From NCBI RefSeq assembly GCF_001640805.2, contig NC_066856.1, positions 3,047,937 to 3,111,936 on the forward strand: a DNA stretch of 64,000 nucleotides, in the 5' to 3' direction. Shown here one piece after another: positions 24,265 to 36,537 of this stretch. The DNA is from Lates calcarifer (Eukaryota > Chordata > Actinopteri > Centropomidae). Each line of letters opens with the position of its first letter. Positions within the stretch are counted from its first letter, which is position 1. A program made the position numbers and the translations under genes. The notes beneath the pieces were generated by a model. That model saw only the letters and a list, made by a program, of their open reading frames with translations, had not been told where the DNA came from and did not search any database.

Positions 24265-27200
24265 CTGAAAGGACAGATTGTGTTCATCAGTAAGGGAGAA
24301 GAGAAAGAGATGAAAGAGTTCAGCACTGGGCTGCAGAGGCCACAGCAAGGCCTCCCTGAGCAAACACACACACGTGTGAGCAAGGAGTACTCACTAAAAA
24401 CCCATGTGCACACCAACAAGCACACATGTATGAAAACATGTATGGCCTCTATCCACACCACCCTGTACTCGCTCAGACTCACACGAGATCAAAACAACTG
24501 GCAATCACACTTTCAGACACCAAAAGCACACACACAGACTTTTCACACAAGACTCCCTCAACTGAGCACAACAGAGTATTCTAAGTATTTCAGCTAGCTT
24601 AGCCACTGTACAAACAATCCAGTTTTCCACCATGCATTCGATATGCCCTAGTGGCCTGGTGAGGATTCCAAATCATTTCAACAGTCTGGTTAAATTGGCT
24701 AAACATTTCCTTATCAGCCTCAACACTGCAACTGCACAATGTTGAGAGACAAAGCTGTATCTCTGGAGAGTTGCTAAAATGGAAAAGTAGACCCGACTCG
24801 TGTGTTAACGTTTGCTCATTTACACACACAAAAACACTTCATCACTCAAAAACTGATATGTGAAACAGAGATGGAATAATTTATACACACAACTGCACGC
24901 TTGCGCCCACGCACACGCAGTCAAACACACAGTCGCACACCAGTGTTCCAGCCTACGCACACACACGGACACACTAAAAACACTACAACCATCCCATATG
25001 AGATTTAAGAGCAGCTGTGCAGGAATGCGTTGACAGCCTACAGGCTGCTGTCAGGTCCCATCAGAGAACAGACAGGGACGACAACTATCCTCCCAACAGC
25101 CACTCCGGAGTCTCTCCTCAGCCCAGCATGGTGAAGGGGAGCTAGGCCATGGGTCTGACTGATAGCTGGGCCCTGGGCCTGGAGATCCAGCTGGATGTCC
25201 CAGAAAGCATTCCAGCACAATGGTGGAACAGAAGGCCCTCTGGCTGGGGAGAGAGTGACAGAGAAGCCCCAGGGCCAGCTCAGTGTCTGCAGGGCCAAAT
25301 CCACACATGTGGGAGCTTACACACACATGTACACACACAGATGGAGCAGTGACAATTTGCCACAGAAGATCATTCAGTGGGACAGAAAGTGACAAGAAAA
25401 GCAGTTTGTTTGCTGTCACACTGTGAGCAGCTACAGATGCTGTGTGCAATTAAAACATCTGTTTTAAGACTGTTAAACATAATTTTTCCTCCTCACTACA
25501 CAAAATATGTTTTTAGATAGACAGCATTCTGCAGTAGCAGCACTGTGGATACTGGGAATGCTAGATGGAGTGAGGTGAATGCTGTGAGATTACACAATCA
25601 AGATGGGATCTGTCCCTTCTAATGACATTCCACTTGGAAATGTTTTCAGTATTTTTGGCCCACAGCTAAAAAATTGGGGAAGCTCTGATTAGCGAAAAAG
25701 AAATGCAACATGTGTAGATGAGTTCATTTCAGTCTTTTCAAGTTGTCATCTGTCTTTGATAACCGCCAGAGAAAACTAAATCCTGAAACCCAAAACATGA
25801 TGTAATTCACAACATAATGCAAATAAGCTAATGTGAACCTATCAAAGGCACTTTTATGATTCTCTGGTAAGACAAATACAACAGAAGTATGTGTTAAATC
25901 TCTCTACATATGTATGCTCCTCCCTGGCCATCAAAATTCCAGTTCAACTCTTGGCCTTACACAGGTTGCCATTTCAGCTCAACTTATCCACAGACTTCAG
26001 TGATAAATCACGGCCTGTTAGGGTTGTGTTTTGGCCAACAGAGCAGCCATGTTTCAAGGTCAGCTTAGAGGTTCAAATCCCTGTGTAAAGCCGACATTAC
26101 TCGGCTATAAAACATGGTGCATTAGGCGTGTCGTGGAGGTAATCTGTTGAAGGCCTGAGTGAGGCTGATGGTTGCTCAGCTCAGCTGTAGAGCGCAAAGA
26201 CCTGTGACTGGAGGACCCTACAACAAGACAGCTGGGATGTGAAGTTAAACACATGATGGCAGAAAGAGCAAGCAATACAAGGTCTGCAATGTCTGGGAGA
26301 GGTGCAGGAACTTACAAGAGTAGTGATAAGGCTGGGGACAGCGATAAAAATTGGAACAGGTTGGAGTTGTGCTAACACAAGCATGAGTAGATGCCAACAT
26401 TTAAGTGGTCGAGTTTAACTGTTGTCAGTATGTTCCATGTTTTATGGCATAAAATGTAAGACTGCCACTCTGGGGCAATTCCTGGAAATTTTCATCCTCA
26501 TCTGTTTAACTTCACATAGCCACGTCATATTTGAACAGTTTCTCTCTAGTGTTCATGAAGTCCCAACAACTCCACCCTGTGCTCTGAGTCCTCTGTCTGT
26601 TCCTCTACAGTAGAAGGCCGTAAAAGGGCAGGCAGGCAGCTCCAGTTACTTCATCTGTCCTGATCATCTTTGTAAGAAAACAGATGAAATAAATGAGAGA
26701 GGTTGCCAGTGTCTTCAGCGCTCCAACATACCACAGTCCTAGTGACATCTGCTTAGGTAGTTGTTGCTCCACCACCTCAACTTACTTAGTTACTGTGGAA
26801 TTTCTTCTCTGCTCCGTGAGCAAATGCGAGATTGAAATGCTTTTATTTACAGTTCAGGACACTTTCCAAGTGCCTGTCCATGACGCAGTAATGTATTTTA
26901 AAGTCATTACCCCGCTTTTTGCATAGCGCGTTCTCTGTCCCCTTGGTGAGGCAGCAGTGCTCCTGGCAAACAGCAGAAGTGGCCTGGTGGAATTTAAAAC
27001 AGTGAGAGGCAGTGTACTACAGCCAAGGACGGCTTAGCTCAAAACCAAGGCGCAACTGCAGGACACAGCCGAATCAAAGACTTCTGGGATTCTGAAGCTT
27101 CTCAGATGAGAAATGTAGTGCTAGTTCTATGTAAAATAAGGCAGAAGAGTCATGATCAAAATGCTCAAAACCAAAGGAGGAAAGCTCCCTGAAGCACAGG

Positions 27201-30200
27201 CAGAGTAGAGATGGATGAATGTGCACCTTCACTGAGCTTAAAAAAACAAAAACACAATAGGAGCAGTGTGTGTCCTGTCTCCACAGAGGCCTCAGACTAA
27301 GTTGTGTTTGCTTCCAGAAATACCCTGCGTGCTTAAAATACACACAGCAACACTTGAGGAGAAAAATGAGGAGAAACACTAACCTGGGTAAGAACTGATA
27401 TGAAAAAATTCCAATGAGAATGGACTGGAACAAAATCATAACATCCATCCATCTTCATCTTCTTCAGACATGAGCTTCAACCACTGCGAAGGACCACTGT
27501 TAAAGTTAAGGGTCAGACACCTTGAAGACCTTACAAGAAACTTTCAGTAATCCACACTGTATTTATGTTCTCTTCATGATCAAAGCGTATGCAACAGAAA
27601 GAACAACAATGACTGTCTCAAGCCTTGACTGTCAACGTGGAGGTATAGCTAAGGAAAAAAATCATGCCTTACAAACACTAATCCAGACACACTGCAAGCA
27701 AGTACAGTCTGGCACAGAAAGAGGGAGAGAGCGTGCAAGGGAGCGAAAGCTTGATAGATGGAGAGGTTTGCTGATGGAAGGAGAAGGAAAGGTCTGGAGA
27801 TCAGAGGGCTGGATAGTGTTTCTGTTTCTGAGTCCTGCAAGGGGGCTGAAGGCCTCTGGTTAATGTCCACTGGCCAGAAAACTTCACATCGGACCGGTTA
27901 GGGTTGACGATCTTTCTCCCACTCCTATTTCTGTATCTACCCACCGGAGCGGATCCAGTATCTGGCCTCCTTTAATCCACCCGGGTCCGATCTCTTGGTC
28001 TGATCCAGAACACCTTGTCAACTCACTACAGCCGGGTAGACTAGACCAAGCTAGGGAGACGGGAAGGGGGGATTACAGACAGACGTGCAGGGTTACAACT
28101 GAAATAGTTGTGAGATGATATGTTTACTCAAGAGGCATAAGGAGAAAAGTGTAGATTTGCTTTTTGTCCTGTCACAGTAGGTCAGTTTACAAAGTCTTGG
28201 CTTTAGCCCTGGCAGGATGGCATCAGGTCCTGGACATTGTGCTGTGGTTTGTGAACAATCTTGCAAATGACAGTACCATTCACCATCAGTCTGTTGAGGG
28301 TACAATCCTGCTAACTGTTGCCGACCAAAACTAGATTCAGCCCAGTGTCATCAAGGAGTAGCTATTAGAATATGACAGCATTGAGTCAACACTGACATTG
28401 GTGGTTACAAAGCTTACACAAGGGCAGCTAATTTAACAGTCTTTCCTCTTGGATCTAAAGGCTCAAATACCTCTCAGATGGTTTTCTGTGGCAGCTGATC
28501 AACAAAAATGTACAGTTTTAATTAGAAATAAAAGCACAACCCCAGCAATACTATAAAAAATCAAAACTGACAGATATTTGATGGGTCTGACTTCTTTAAT
28601 GTATAGATTGTTGTTTTACTAGTCTTGCCTTGTAAAAAATGTTGATGGAACAAACAAAGCAATCTGAAGACATCAGTTTGGCCTGTGTAATTATGATGTT
28701 AATTTTTTACTATTTTCAGATACTCTACAGCCCAAACAACTAATTAAAGGAAAAGGCCTGGAGAATGTGACAGCTGATTAAGAGCTGGAATTAGGTCCAA
28801 AGAAGAATGAGAGAGAGAGAGAGTGGGAGCGAGAGAGAGAAAGGAAAGACACCAGGGCAGCTGGCTAACAATCATGACAGCCATATCATTTAGATGGGCG
28901 ATACATTTCCTTGCTGAGCTCTAAGGAGTAGTGAGGCCCCTGATACACCTCCACAGACATCATGTATTCTGTAAAGCCAGGACAGTGGGGGACATAGTCA
29001 CATAGTCATACTTGTACACACGAAGACCATCTTGAGTCACAGCTAAAAGTTTTCCGTCTGGGTTTTGACCACTAAATGTACACAGGATAAAAAATTTACC
29101 AGCAAAAAACAGAGGGAAGTGGCATTTATTAATCATGCAACTCATTCCAGTGATATGTAGCTGCTATTGGGTTAGGAAGCAGTATTATGAATGACTGAGT
29201 GAGGGCATAATGCCAGGACACTTAATCAATCACACTGATTTGAGTACTTTTCAGGCAGTCAATTAAACATATAAATTTGTTCAGACCATCTTTAAGAGCA
29301 CCAGGTGAGCCTATGATGTCTTCAGGCAGTTCTGGGCCATCAGGGAGCCATAAATACACTATATGGCACCATGAACCTAATTTTCCATATTTTGTGTATT
29401 GCTCCTATGCTCCATGTCCTATTAAGATTGGCTTTGTATCGTGTAGACCTTCTGGTTTCACTTTGAGTCGTTTTTTTCCTAAAGAATACAAAATCGGGGT
29501 CAACCAAAGTGACCTGGAATAATGGTTGTGGGATCACTCCAGAGATTTTCCTTGATTACCAATACAGACATTTGACTGATAGAATGAGGACTGGTGGATC
29601 GGTAGGCCTCTCCTCATTTTTACTATCCCCCTCAGTGCTCTAGACACGGTTCAAGTCAATGAGTTTTAAGGTTATTCAGTAATTCAGTATTCAGTAGTCA
29701 ACAGGCCATGCTGCAGCCGGTCCTCTTCTACTGAGGAGTTTCCCTCCTCCTTTCCCCTGTCCCTATCACAACCTTGCCTTTGGCTTCATCCTACATCTAT
29801 TCATCTAGCTTTATTGGCTCAATTCAGAAGAGCTTGTTTGTGGACACTGAGCATGATCTTTTAACTTTATGCTGTAGTCGACCATTAAACTCCTATGAAA
29901 ACATTTGAAAGGTAGTCTAAGCACAGAGTTTAACATTGCAAGGAAGGGGATTTATATCAGATTTTACGTGACGTATTCAAACCAGAAATAACCTAACGGC
30001 TTTTGTCAAAAACAATATTTTCTAGCACCAAATGGCAAGCTTAATCACTGTAACCAAAGTCTACAAAGAGTTCTTTAATTTACAATCACTGCCATATCAA
30101 AGCCCCAGTCTTTTTCAATACAAAATACAAGAATTTACAAAGTTTGTTAAGAGCTGACAAACTCATTTTCTCAGGATGCTAGATGAATATGGCAGGATGT

Positions 30201-32433
30201 CTTTTTAAAGATGGAAGCTCCTTTCCACAAAACAACCTGAAGGTATTTATGTATCTCCCCATGAGGGCTCCTGTTCCCCTGAAATAATAAATACAGACCC
30301 CAGAGGTGACCACAGGACATGCTGACCACAGACGGTACAAATGATTCTCTGAGGTGGTATAGGTTTACAGGGTGAGTCCTGAACCAGACACGATTAGGTA
30401 GGTTTTTATTGCTGCATACAGGGTGTGGAGCTTAAATGACTCACAGAGAGCAATTGCAGCAGGGTGAGAGGTTTAGAACAATTTCCTTTTTGTGATAATG
30501 ATGGGGACCAGGAGCAAGGTATGTTTTGAGGTGTGGAAAGGATAAGATAAGTGCCCAAAGGGCAAGTCTAGGGTTGGTGTTATGGAGTAGAGTTGTTGGA
30601 CATTACAGGGTGAGTCATAAAACTTGGAGGGCTAGCTAGAGCTCGATCCAGGTATTCATAGGATACCAAGTCTGGTACTCAAGGAATACAGTCCAGTTTG
30701 TCTGAAAATGAGCTCGTTCATCAAAAATAGCTGAAACTTTCCATTTGGGTACAAGCGTCAGCTGCAGCACCTTTACATGTCATTAAAGGCCTGTAGCCCT
30801 GAACAACAAACTGGCAAATCCACATCAATATTGCTATGTAACAACAATGCAAGTGCCAAGCCTATTAGCAACTAACAAGAGCAGATTTAAGGGAAAACTG
30901 ACTGACCACAAAATGAGGGATCTCAGACTCTGGCTAAAGGCCTGCTGACAGAAACTTGGTCTTAAAGGAGAGCCCCACCTGAGGCAGGTGGAAATTGAAT
31001 ATTGTATTATATTTCCTGTGGCTTTTTGTGGAGTGGGAATTTGGCAGTGGAACAGTGAATGTGGTGGAATTTATAGAAAGCACACTTGAGTAAGTCCCTT
31101 TAATTGAAAAGAGGCAAACTGTCTGCGTCGTTTTAGCTATGCTAGCTATACATGCCAGCACTCACATTTCATGTCAGCTCCGATGCTGTACCGATGAAAA
31201 GTCTGCAAAATAAAGCAAACCTGTGAGCCCCTGGGCCTGCTGAAAGATGATATTAGAGAATAGTTTTTTCATCTCTGTGACATAATCGGATTATGTGTGG
31301 GACATGAGAGGCTGTCCCAACCATCTGATGAGGGCAGGTGAGGAGAGACAGAAAGGAACGAAGTCTGGATTAAGTCCTTGTGTAGGTCTGAATTCTCTTT
31401 TCTTTTTCTTGTCTCTTTTTCCATCTCTGACACCTCCTCCTCTGGTCTGTCTTTCTCTCTCTAGACAGACTGACCAATAACTGATGCTCCATAATTACCC
31501 AGGTGAGGCCTGAGTGTTTCCATATGAGAGACCTGAGTTGCGCAGCCTGTCAGATTAACATGATGTGTGTGTTTTCTCTCTGCTGTTTAGCCTTTCCCAA
31601 AGTATCCCCTTCACAGCCTTGTGGAATAAAAGGTGGAATCTGTGGAGATTTGGTGGTGGGGTTTTAGAGGAAAGGGACAATTACAGTTTTATTAATGGTG
31701 TGCCACTGATGTTAGCCATGTTCACCTGAATGTTGCGTCTTGTGTGCTGGTCTCTGCTGTAAGGCGAGATGGTTGTTCTGTACTTCTGTGTGATTCAAAG
31801 TCTGCGTGTCTGTCCATTTGGCTCACTGGATGACAGCCTGGCTCACGTCTCAGTACCAAGTAGAAAGCAGAGGAAACATATAGTTTTGCTTGTCTGGAGC
31901 GGGGCAGTTTCCACTTATGCCTCCACGTTAACAATAAGAGACGCTAAAAGCAGCTCAGTTTCTCTTCATTAAAAAAAGGGAGAATAAGAAAATAGGTAAG
32001 GGGATTCATTCTGGTGAAGAAACAATATGGTACTTTGATGTTATATTGATGTATTTAATCATTTCATGACTGTGCTATCTGTATTGTATTGGGTGTATTT
32101 ATTCTGCTACAGTACCAATAGTGAATAGGGTCACATTAGCTTAGACCTTGACTGATACTGTAATTACTGAAATGCACTGACATGGGCTCAAAAAAAGTGA
32201 GAGCCATTCAGTATCTAGCTGACAATTGAAAAAAGTGGTAATCAAATTTCATGATGGCATTTAGGGAGTTGATTTTACCACTCAATCTTTCTTTAATGTA
32301 TATTCACAAACCTAGTGATTGTCAGCTGTTGACAGTAAGATCAGTTAGGTTGGAGAAAAGGGAAACTACATCCAAGGTCTGCATAGCTTTTTGCCATTGG
32401 TATGGTTGGTACTGAGGAGGTATCTTATTCTTT

Positions 32434-32454
32434 TATCCATCCATCCATCCATCA
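32434..32454. repeat. (CATC)n microsatellite
   Basis: Four to five CATC units form the edge of the LINE-type repeat. Confidence 0.88.
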
Positions 32455-32760
32455 CAACTTACCTGGTAGGAAGCTCAGCAATATAATGGAGCACTTTCTC
32501 TTCCTACCTACTTTTTCCACCTCCACCTTGAGGATACCAGGGCATTCCTAGGTCAGAGGGATTTCTACTCCTTTGTGTTTTGGGTCTGCCCTAGGATCTC
32601 CTCCCAGCTGGACGTGCCCAGAATACCCCTACAGGGTGGCATCCAGGCACAATAGCAATGCCTGAAGAACATCAGCTGGTTCCTCACCATGTCCCGAGAC
32701 ATGAGCCTGGACACATTGCAAAGATAACAGACTTTGATTGCTTGTATCCCCACTCATTCT
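32434..32760. mobile_element. Degenerate fish LINE-type interspersed repeat
   Basis: The stretch opens with CCATCCATCCATCCATC and continues with GATCTCCTCCCAGCTGGACG, GCCCAGAATACCCCTAC, GGGTGGCATCCAGGC and CATCAGCTGGTTCC. This order of phrases recalls a very common fish repeat (GTCTCCTCCCAGTTGGACGT, GGAGGCATCC, CAACTGGCTCC) that I take to be a non-LTR retrotransposon piece. I cannot name the subfamily with confidence. It is heavily mutated and has no usable frame. Confidence 0.5.
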
Positions 32761-34253
32761 CTCAGTCACCACACAAAGCTCAAAGACTGATGCATAAATT
32801 TACAGCTTCCCCTTCATGTGTAGCCTCCTCTGTGTTTCTCATGGTCCATCTGATAGAAAACTTTGCACAGCCAAAGTAGCTGACAAATCAAAAGGAGATT
32901 TTTCTAGCAATTTGTTTTTTGTACTCCAGGTAAAAAGGCTATGAGGTTATGACTCTCCTATCTGAACAGCACTTACACTCTCTCCCCCTTTATGCTCCTC
33001 TTGAAAGATTAGCAAGGTGTAATCAGAGGTGGTTAGAGGGCTAGGTGAAGTCTGGGAGATCCACCCTTCTGCCTGGCTAAATATCACAGAAATGTAATGC
33101 CACCTTCATTAGCATCATTCAATCTGCCCCACACTATGCAGTGTTTTCTTTGGGGCCAGCAAGAATGAGAGCCTGAACATGCGCAGGCCCTGCCCATCAT
33201 TATCCATGTTCAGGATGCCTTATTCTTTGGCCATCCATAACAATCCAGACATCAAATGAAACCCTTCTGGTTTCCTCAAGTCCCGACGTCAGGGTTTTAC
33301 TTCAGCGTCTGAGGTATGCCATAATTCGGGCACTTTTACATGCTCACATTGGCGCGTTACAACCCTGGATCCTGAACAAACACGTTTACACAGAAAAGAT
33401 TTCTTTAGAGGGAGGGGATGAAAATTATGTCAATTTTTCTCTCTCAGTGGTCTCTGCGACATAATTACTCTGGCTGGAGAGAAACAGAGACCACCAAAGG
33501 GGGAAAATATATCATGCCAGCACATGAAAACCATGTCGGCAAAATGAAGACCATATACAAAGGACACTGTCAAATGTACCTCTAACAATTACAAAATTAC
33601 TAAAAGATTTTTTGTGACTGATAAAGTAATCTACATGAGGTGGGGAAAGTGCAGAGGCAGTTATTACATATCTTAACTGGTTGAATAGTGACAAGCTGAT
33701 TTACAGTACAAAAATCCTATGTAGCAAAAACCCTCATGTTCGCTTTCCAAAAGCAGGAGATTGAGAAGGAGATTGGCTGCAGATTGCAGAGAATCCCAAG
33801 TGAAGATGAGGTTAGGGCAGACAGACAGAATGTGTTACATTCATTACCCTTGTCTGTCTGCTAGCGTATAAAGATATCAAGTGTGCTCATCTTCTCCCCA
33901 AACTCTGCAGCGATCTAGTTTAACAGGCAGTAACTGGACCACAGGCCCATTCACGCTGGCAGAGGGGGAGTCAGAAGATCTGGGTGGGTAGGCTGTTGGA
34001 ATGACAATAAACTTAGTATTGTATGAATGAGACTGGAGAGAAGGAGTTTGAATAAGTGGTGTTGAACAAAGGTGCAAGTGTGTTTTTTATTTGAACTGCA
34101 GAGGTTGGCTCAGGGGTGGGGGTCAGGGTAGAGAGGGCTCAGATTCTGTCCTGTCCCACGAGAGGAAGGATGTGACTGTGAAGGTGGGTAAGGCAGACAG
34201 CATTCAAGAGAGATTCCAGATCCAAGGGGACGAGGAGATTAGTAGTAGTGGAA

Positions 34254-34268
34254 TATATATATATATAT
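34254..34268. repeat. AT microsatellite
   Basis: About seven AT units, roughly 280 bp downstream of exon 2 in the gene direction. Confidence 0.9.
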
Positions 34269-34551
34269 GACTACATGTTGATTAGAAAACATGCAATTTG
34301 CAAAAGATGACTCAGTAGAAAAATTTATACAAATTTTCTACACTGCTAGAGATAAAAATAGCTTTTTTGACAGTATGCATTTACAAAGAACTGAGGTGCT
34401 TCAACCCTGACTGGTATGAATTTGGTCTTTGGCAACTGCTGTGACCTGACAATACCAACATGGGTATAAAAATCTGAACAACCCCCCCACCCCCAAAACA
34501 GACTACACAAAACTAGTATCATACAACAAAGAGGCGCTTTTTTTGTTTTAC

Positions 34552-34670
34552 CTTGACCAGCGACTGGAGGCTCCTCTCCCCAAACATGTCCTGGAGGAAG
34601 GCGTTGTCCTCTGGGCGGCTGACATGGGGCTGCAGCTGGGAGGGCAAAGCCGCCAGCAGCTCATACAGGC
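34552..34670 (-). CDS. mpp7: mpp7 coding exon 2 (first L27 domain, N-terminal part)
   Basis: The exon is 119 nt, bounded by acceptor CCTTCTCCAG and donor AAG|GTAAAA. It completes the split Gly codon and encodes 39 further residues starting [16 protein letters not shown] and ending SLQSLVK. These are residues about 13-52 of the protein. The LYELLAALP core and the DMFGE-(K/R)SL-SLVK stretch are helices of the first L27 domain of MPP7, which in the family pairs with the L27 domain of DLG1. MPP3, the nearest relative, is clearly more different here. Entry phase is 1 and exit phase is 0. Confidence 0.96.
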
Positions 34671-36504
34671 CTGGAGAAGGGGAAGAGGAAACAGAGGGTC
34701 GGCATGACAGTGGGAGGTATAAATGCATGCATGCACAGTCACACACGCACAAAAAAACATGCATAGAAACAGATGCGCATACATCTGTAGTTTACCGATA
34801 CATAAAAGAACTGAAATGCTGTACGTGTGCAGGAATATATATACTGTGACCTCAGACACACACGAAAGACAGACACATAAGGCAACATATAAACATACAA
34901 ATAAATGACAATACTAGGTCTCTTAGTTACACACACACATACACACACACCCTTTCATTTCTATCTGTGGGTGCCCACATTTCTTTAGGACTTCTTCAGA
35001 TGTTCTCATTTAAACACACAGCAAAGTAAACACTTGAAAGTACTACAAGATACTTTCAGCAGAAAAAACACACAATTTTGCTTGTCACTGGAAGCAAAAG
35101 GAAACATAGAAGTAATAAAGTATTTCCTTCAGTCTCTACTTCCCACCATTGTCCCAGCCTTTCCTGTTTTTTGAGGAACACTGCTGTCCCCAATCAGAGA
35201 CAACTCCAACAACTCCATGTAAGACCACTACAAATTCCACTTTTTGATCAGTTGAAAAGTTCAATATGAGCCTTCTTTTTTTAAACTAAACAGATGGCAC
35301 ACATGCCTCAGGAGGCTTTCCATCCACACATCTTCCTTGCCTGTAAACAATCAGTTCTTTGGAGTAAAGTGCACGTGTGTTTGCTAAACAGAAGTTTTGG
35401 AAGAAGTACTCAGGATAAATTGCCTATGTGGCTGCTGTGCTGTGTATGTCAGTAGCTTTTTTTATGTATATATATAGAAAGCCTAAAATGGAACTAAATT
35501 GTTCTGAAATAATAAGAACTGAATTTGAGGTTAAGTGAAGTGAACAGGCTTGGCTTTATACCAACTGATGTCATGAGCTTGCAAGGACAGCAAACTTTTA
35601 TCCAGGCCTATGTGGCCTATATATAGGTCATCACCATAGCATGAGCAACGTTTGTTAGTGACAGTGAGAGAAACAGGGTGCATGGATCAGCAGGCCCATT
35701 GCTGAATCTCAATCCCCTCAGAACAGTTCATGCTGAAATCTGCAAGGCCTTTTGGGGTTTACTAACCCGGCTTATAAAAGGTATGAATATTTCAAATTCA
35801 ATTTAAAGAGAAACAGACTGTGGAGCTGATGGTTTCAAGATTAGGCAGAGGGGAGGTGAAACACTCAGAGGGAGAGAGCACAAAACCAGTGAGTGAGCAG
35901 GGTTCCTTCCAAACACAACAGAGTCCTGGAGCGAAACTGATGGAGAGTAGTAGCAGATACTTGTTTGCTGTTCTGTTCTGGTCTTCAGCGTGGCCATGAT
36001 CCACTAAACCAGGAGATATATTAAAGGTCAGGCCTATACAGAGTGCAGTGAAGCTGGGTTATACGCATCAAAGACCTCTTTACTAATGCACCAGAAAAGA
36101 CCCCCACCCCCCCCACCCCGATTCAAACTCCTCAAACACAACCACACAGCGCTTGAAGCCCTTTGAACTAACACTGATCATGTGAAGAAACTCTAAACAC
36201 ATTCACAGCGGAGCCATCGAAACGTCAAAACAAACTTGAGCGGCTTGGCTACCTCTCTGAGAGCGTCTTTCATCAGAGGACAGAGCGAAAGAGGGGAAGG
36301 AGAGAGAAAAAACCACCACAGACACAACTGAAGTAATTCATAGCTGAGAATGATTGATTGAAAACAATGGTTGACGTCGTTGGCTGAATGAATGACTGAC
36401 TGACTGAACTGGCGGGCCAGCCGACTCGGTTAGAGCAAGTGTGTGCTGGCAGCTCAGGATGTTTGGCAGGAGGGCTATGGCTGACTAAGTTAGCTCATGT
36501 CATG

Positions 36505-36506
<2 letters not shown>

Positions 36507-36536
<30 letters not shown>
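36507..36536. repeat. (CTG)10 trinucleotide microsatellite
   Basis: Ten uninterrupted CTG units on the plus strand, therefore (CAG)10 in the mpp7 primary transcript, in intron 1. It creates a false poly-Cys frame on the plus strand. Confidence 0.97.

Positions 36537-36537
<1 letters not shown>

Larger units (their letters stand above)
24265..34551 (-). other. mpp7: mpp7 intron 2 (about 10.3 kb)
   Basis: This phase-0 intron lies between exons 2 and 3. It contains a degenerate LINE-type repeat near 32434-32760 ending in a (CATC)n tract, a short AT array, a homeodomain-type palindrome at 31280-31296, a B-box-like site near 26070, and a minus-strand frame at 28960-29145 with a WD-repeat-like phrase. 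Nothing else is recognised. Confidence 0.85.

Noticed and set aside
24190..24597. 135-aa plus-strand frame over exon 3
   Set aside because: It is antisense to mpp7 exon 3. The minus-strand reading has the conserved protein and the splice sites.
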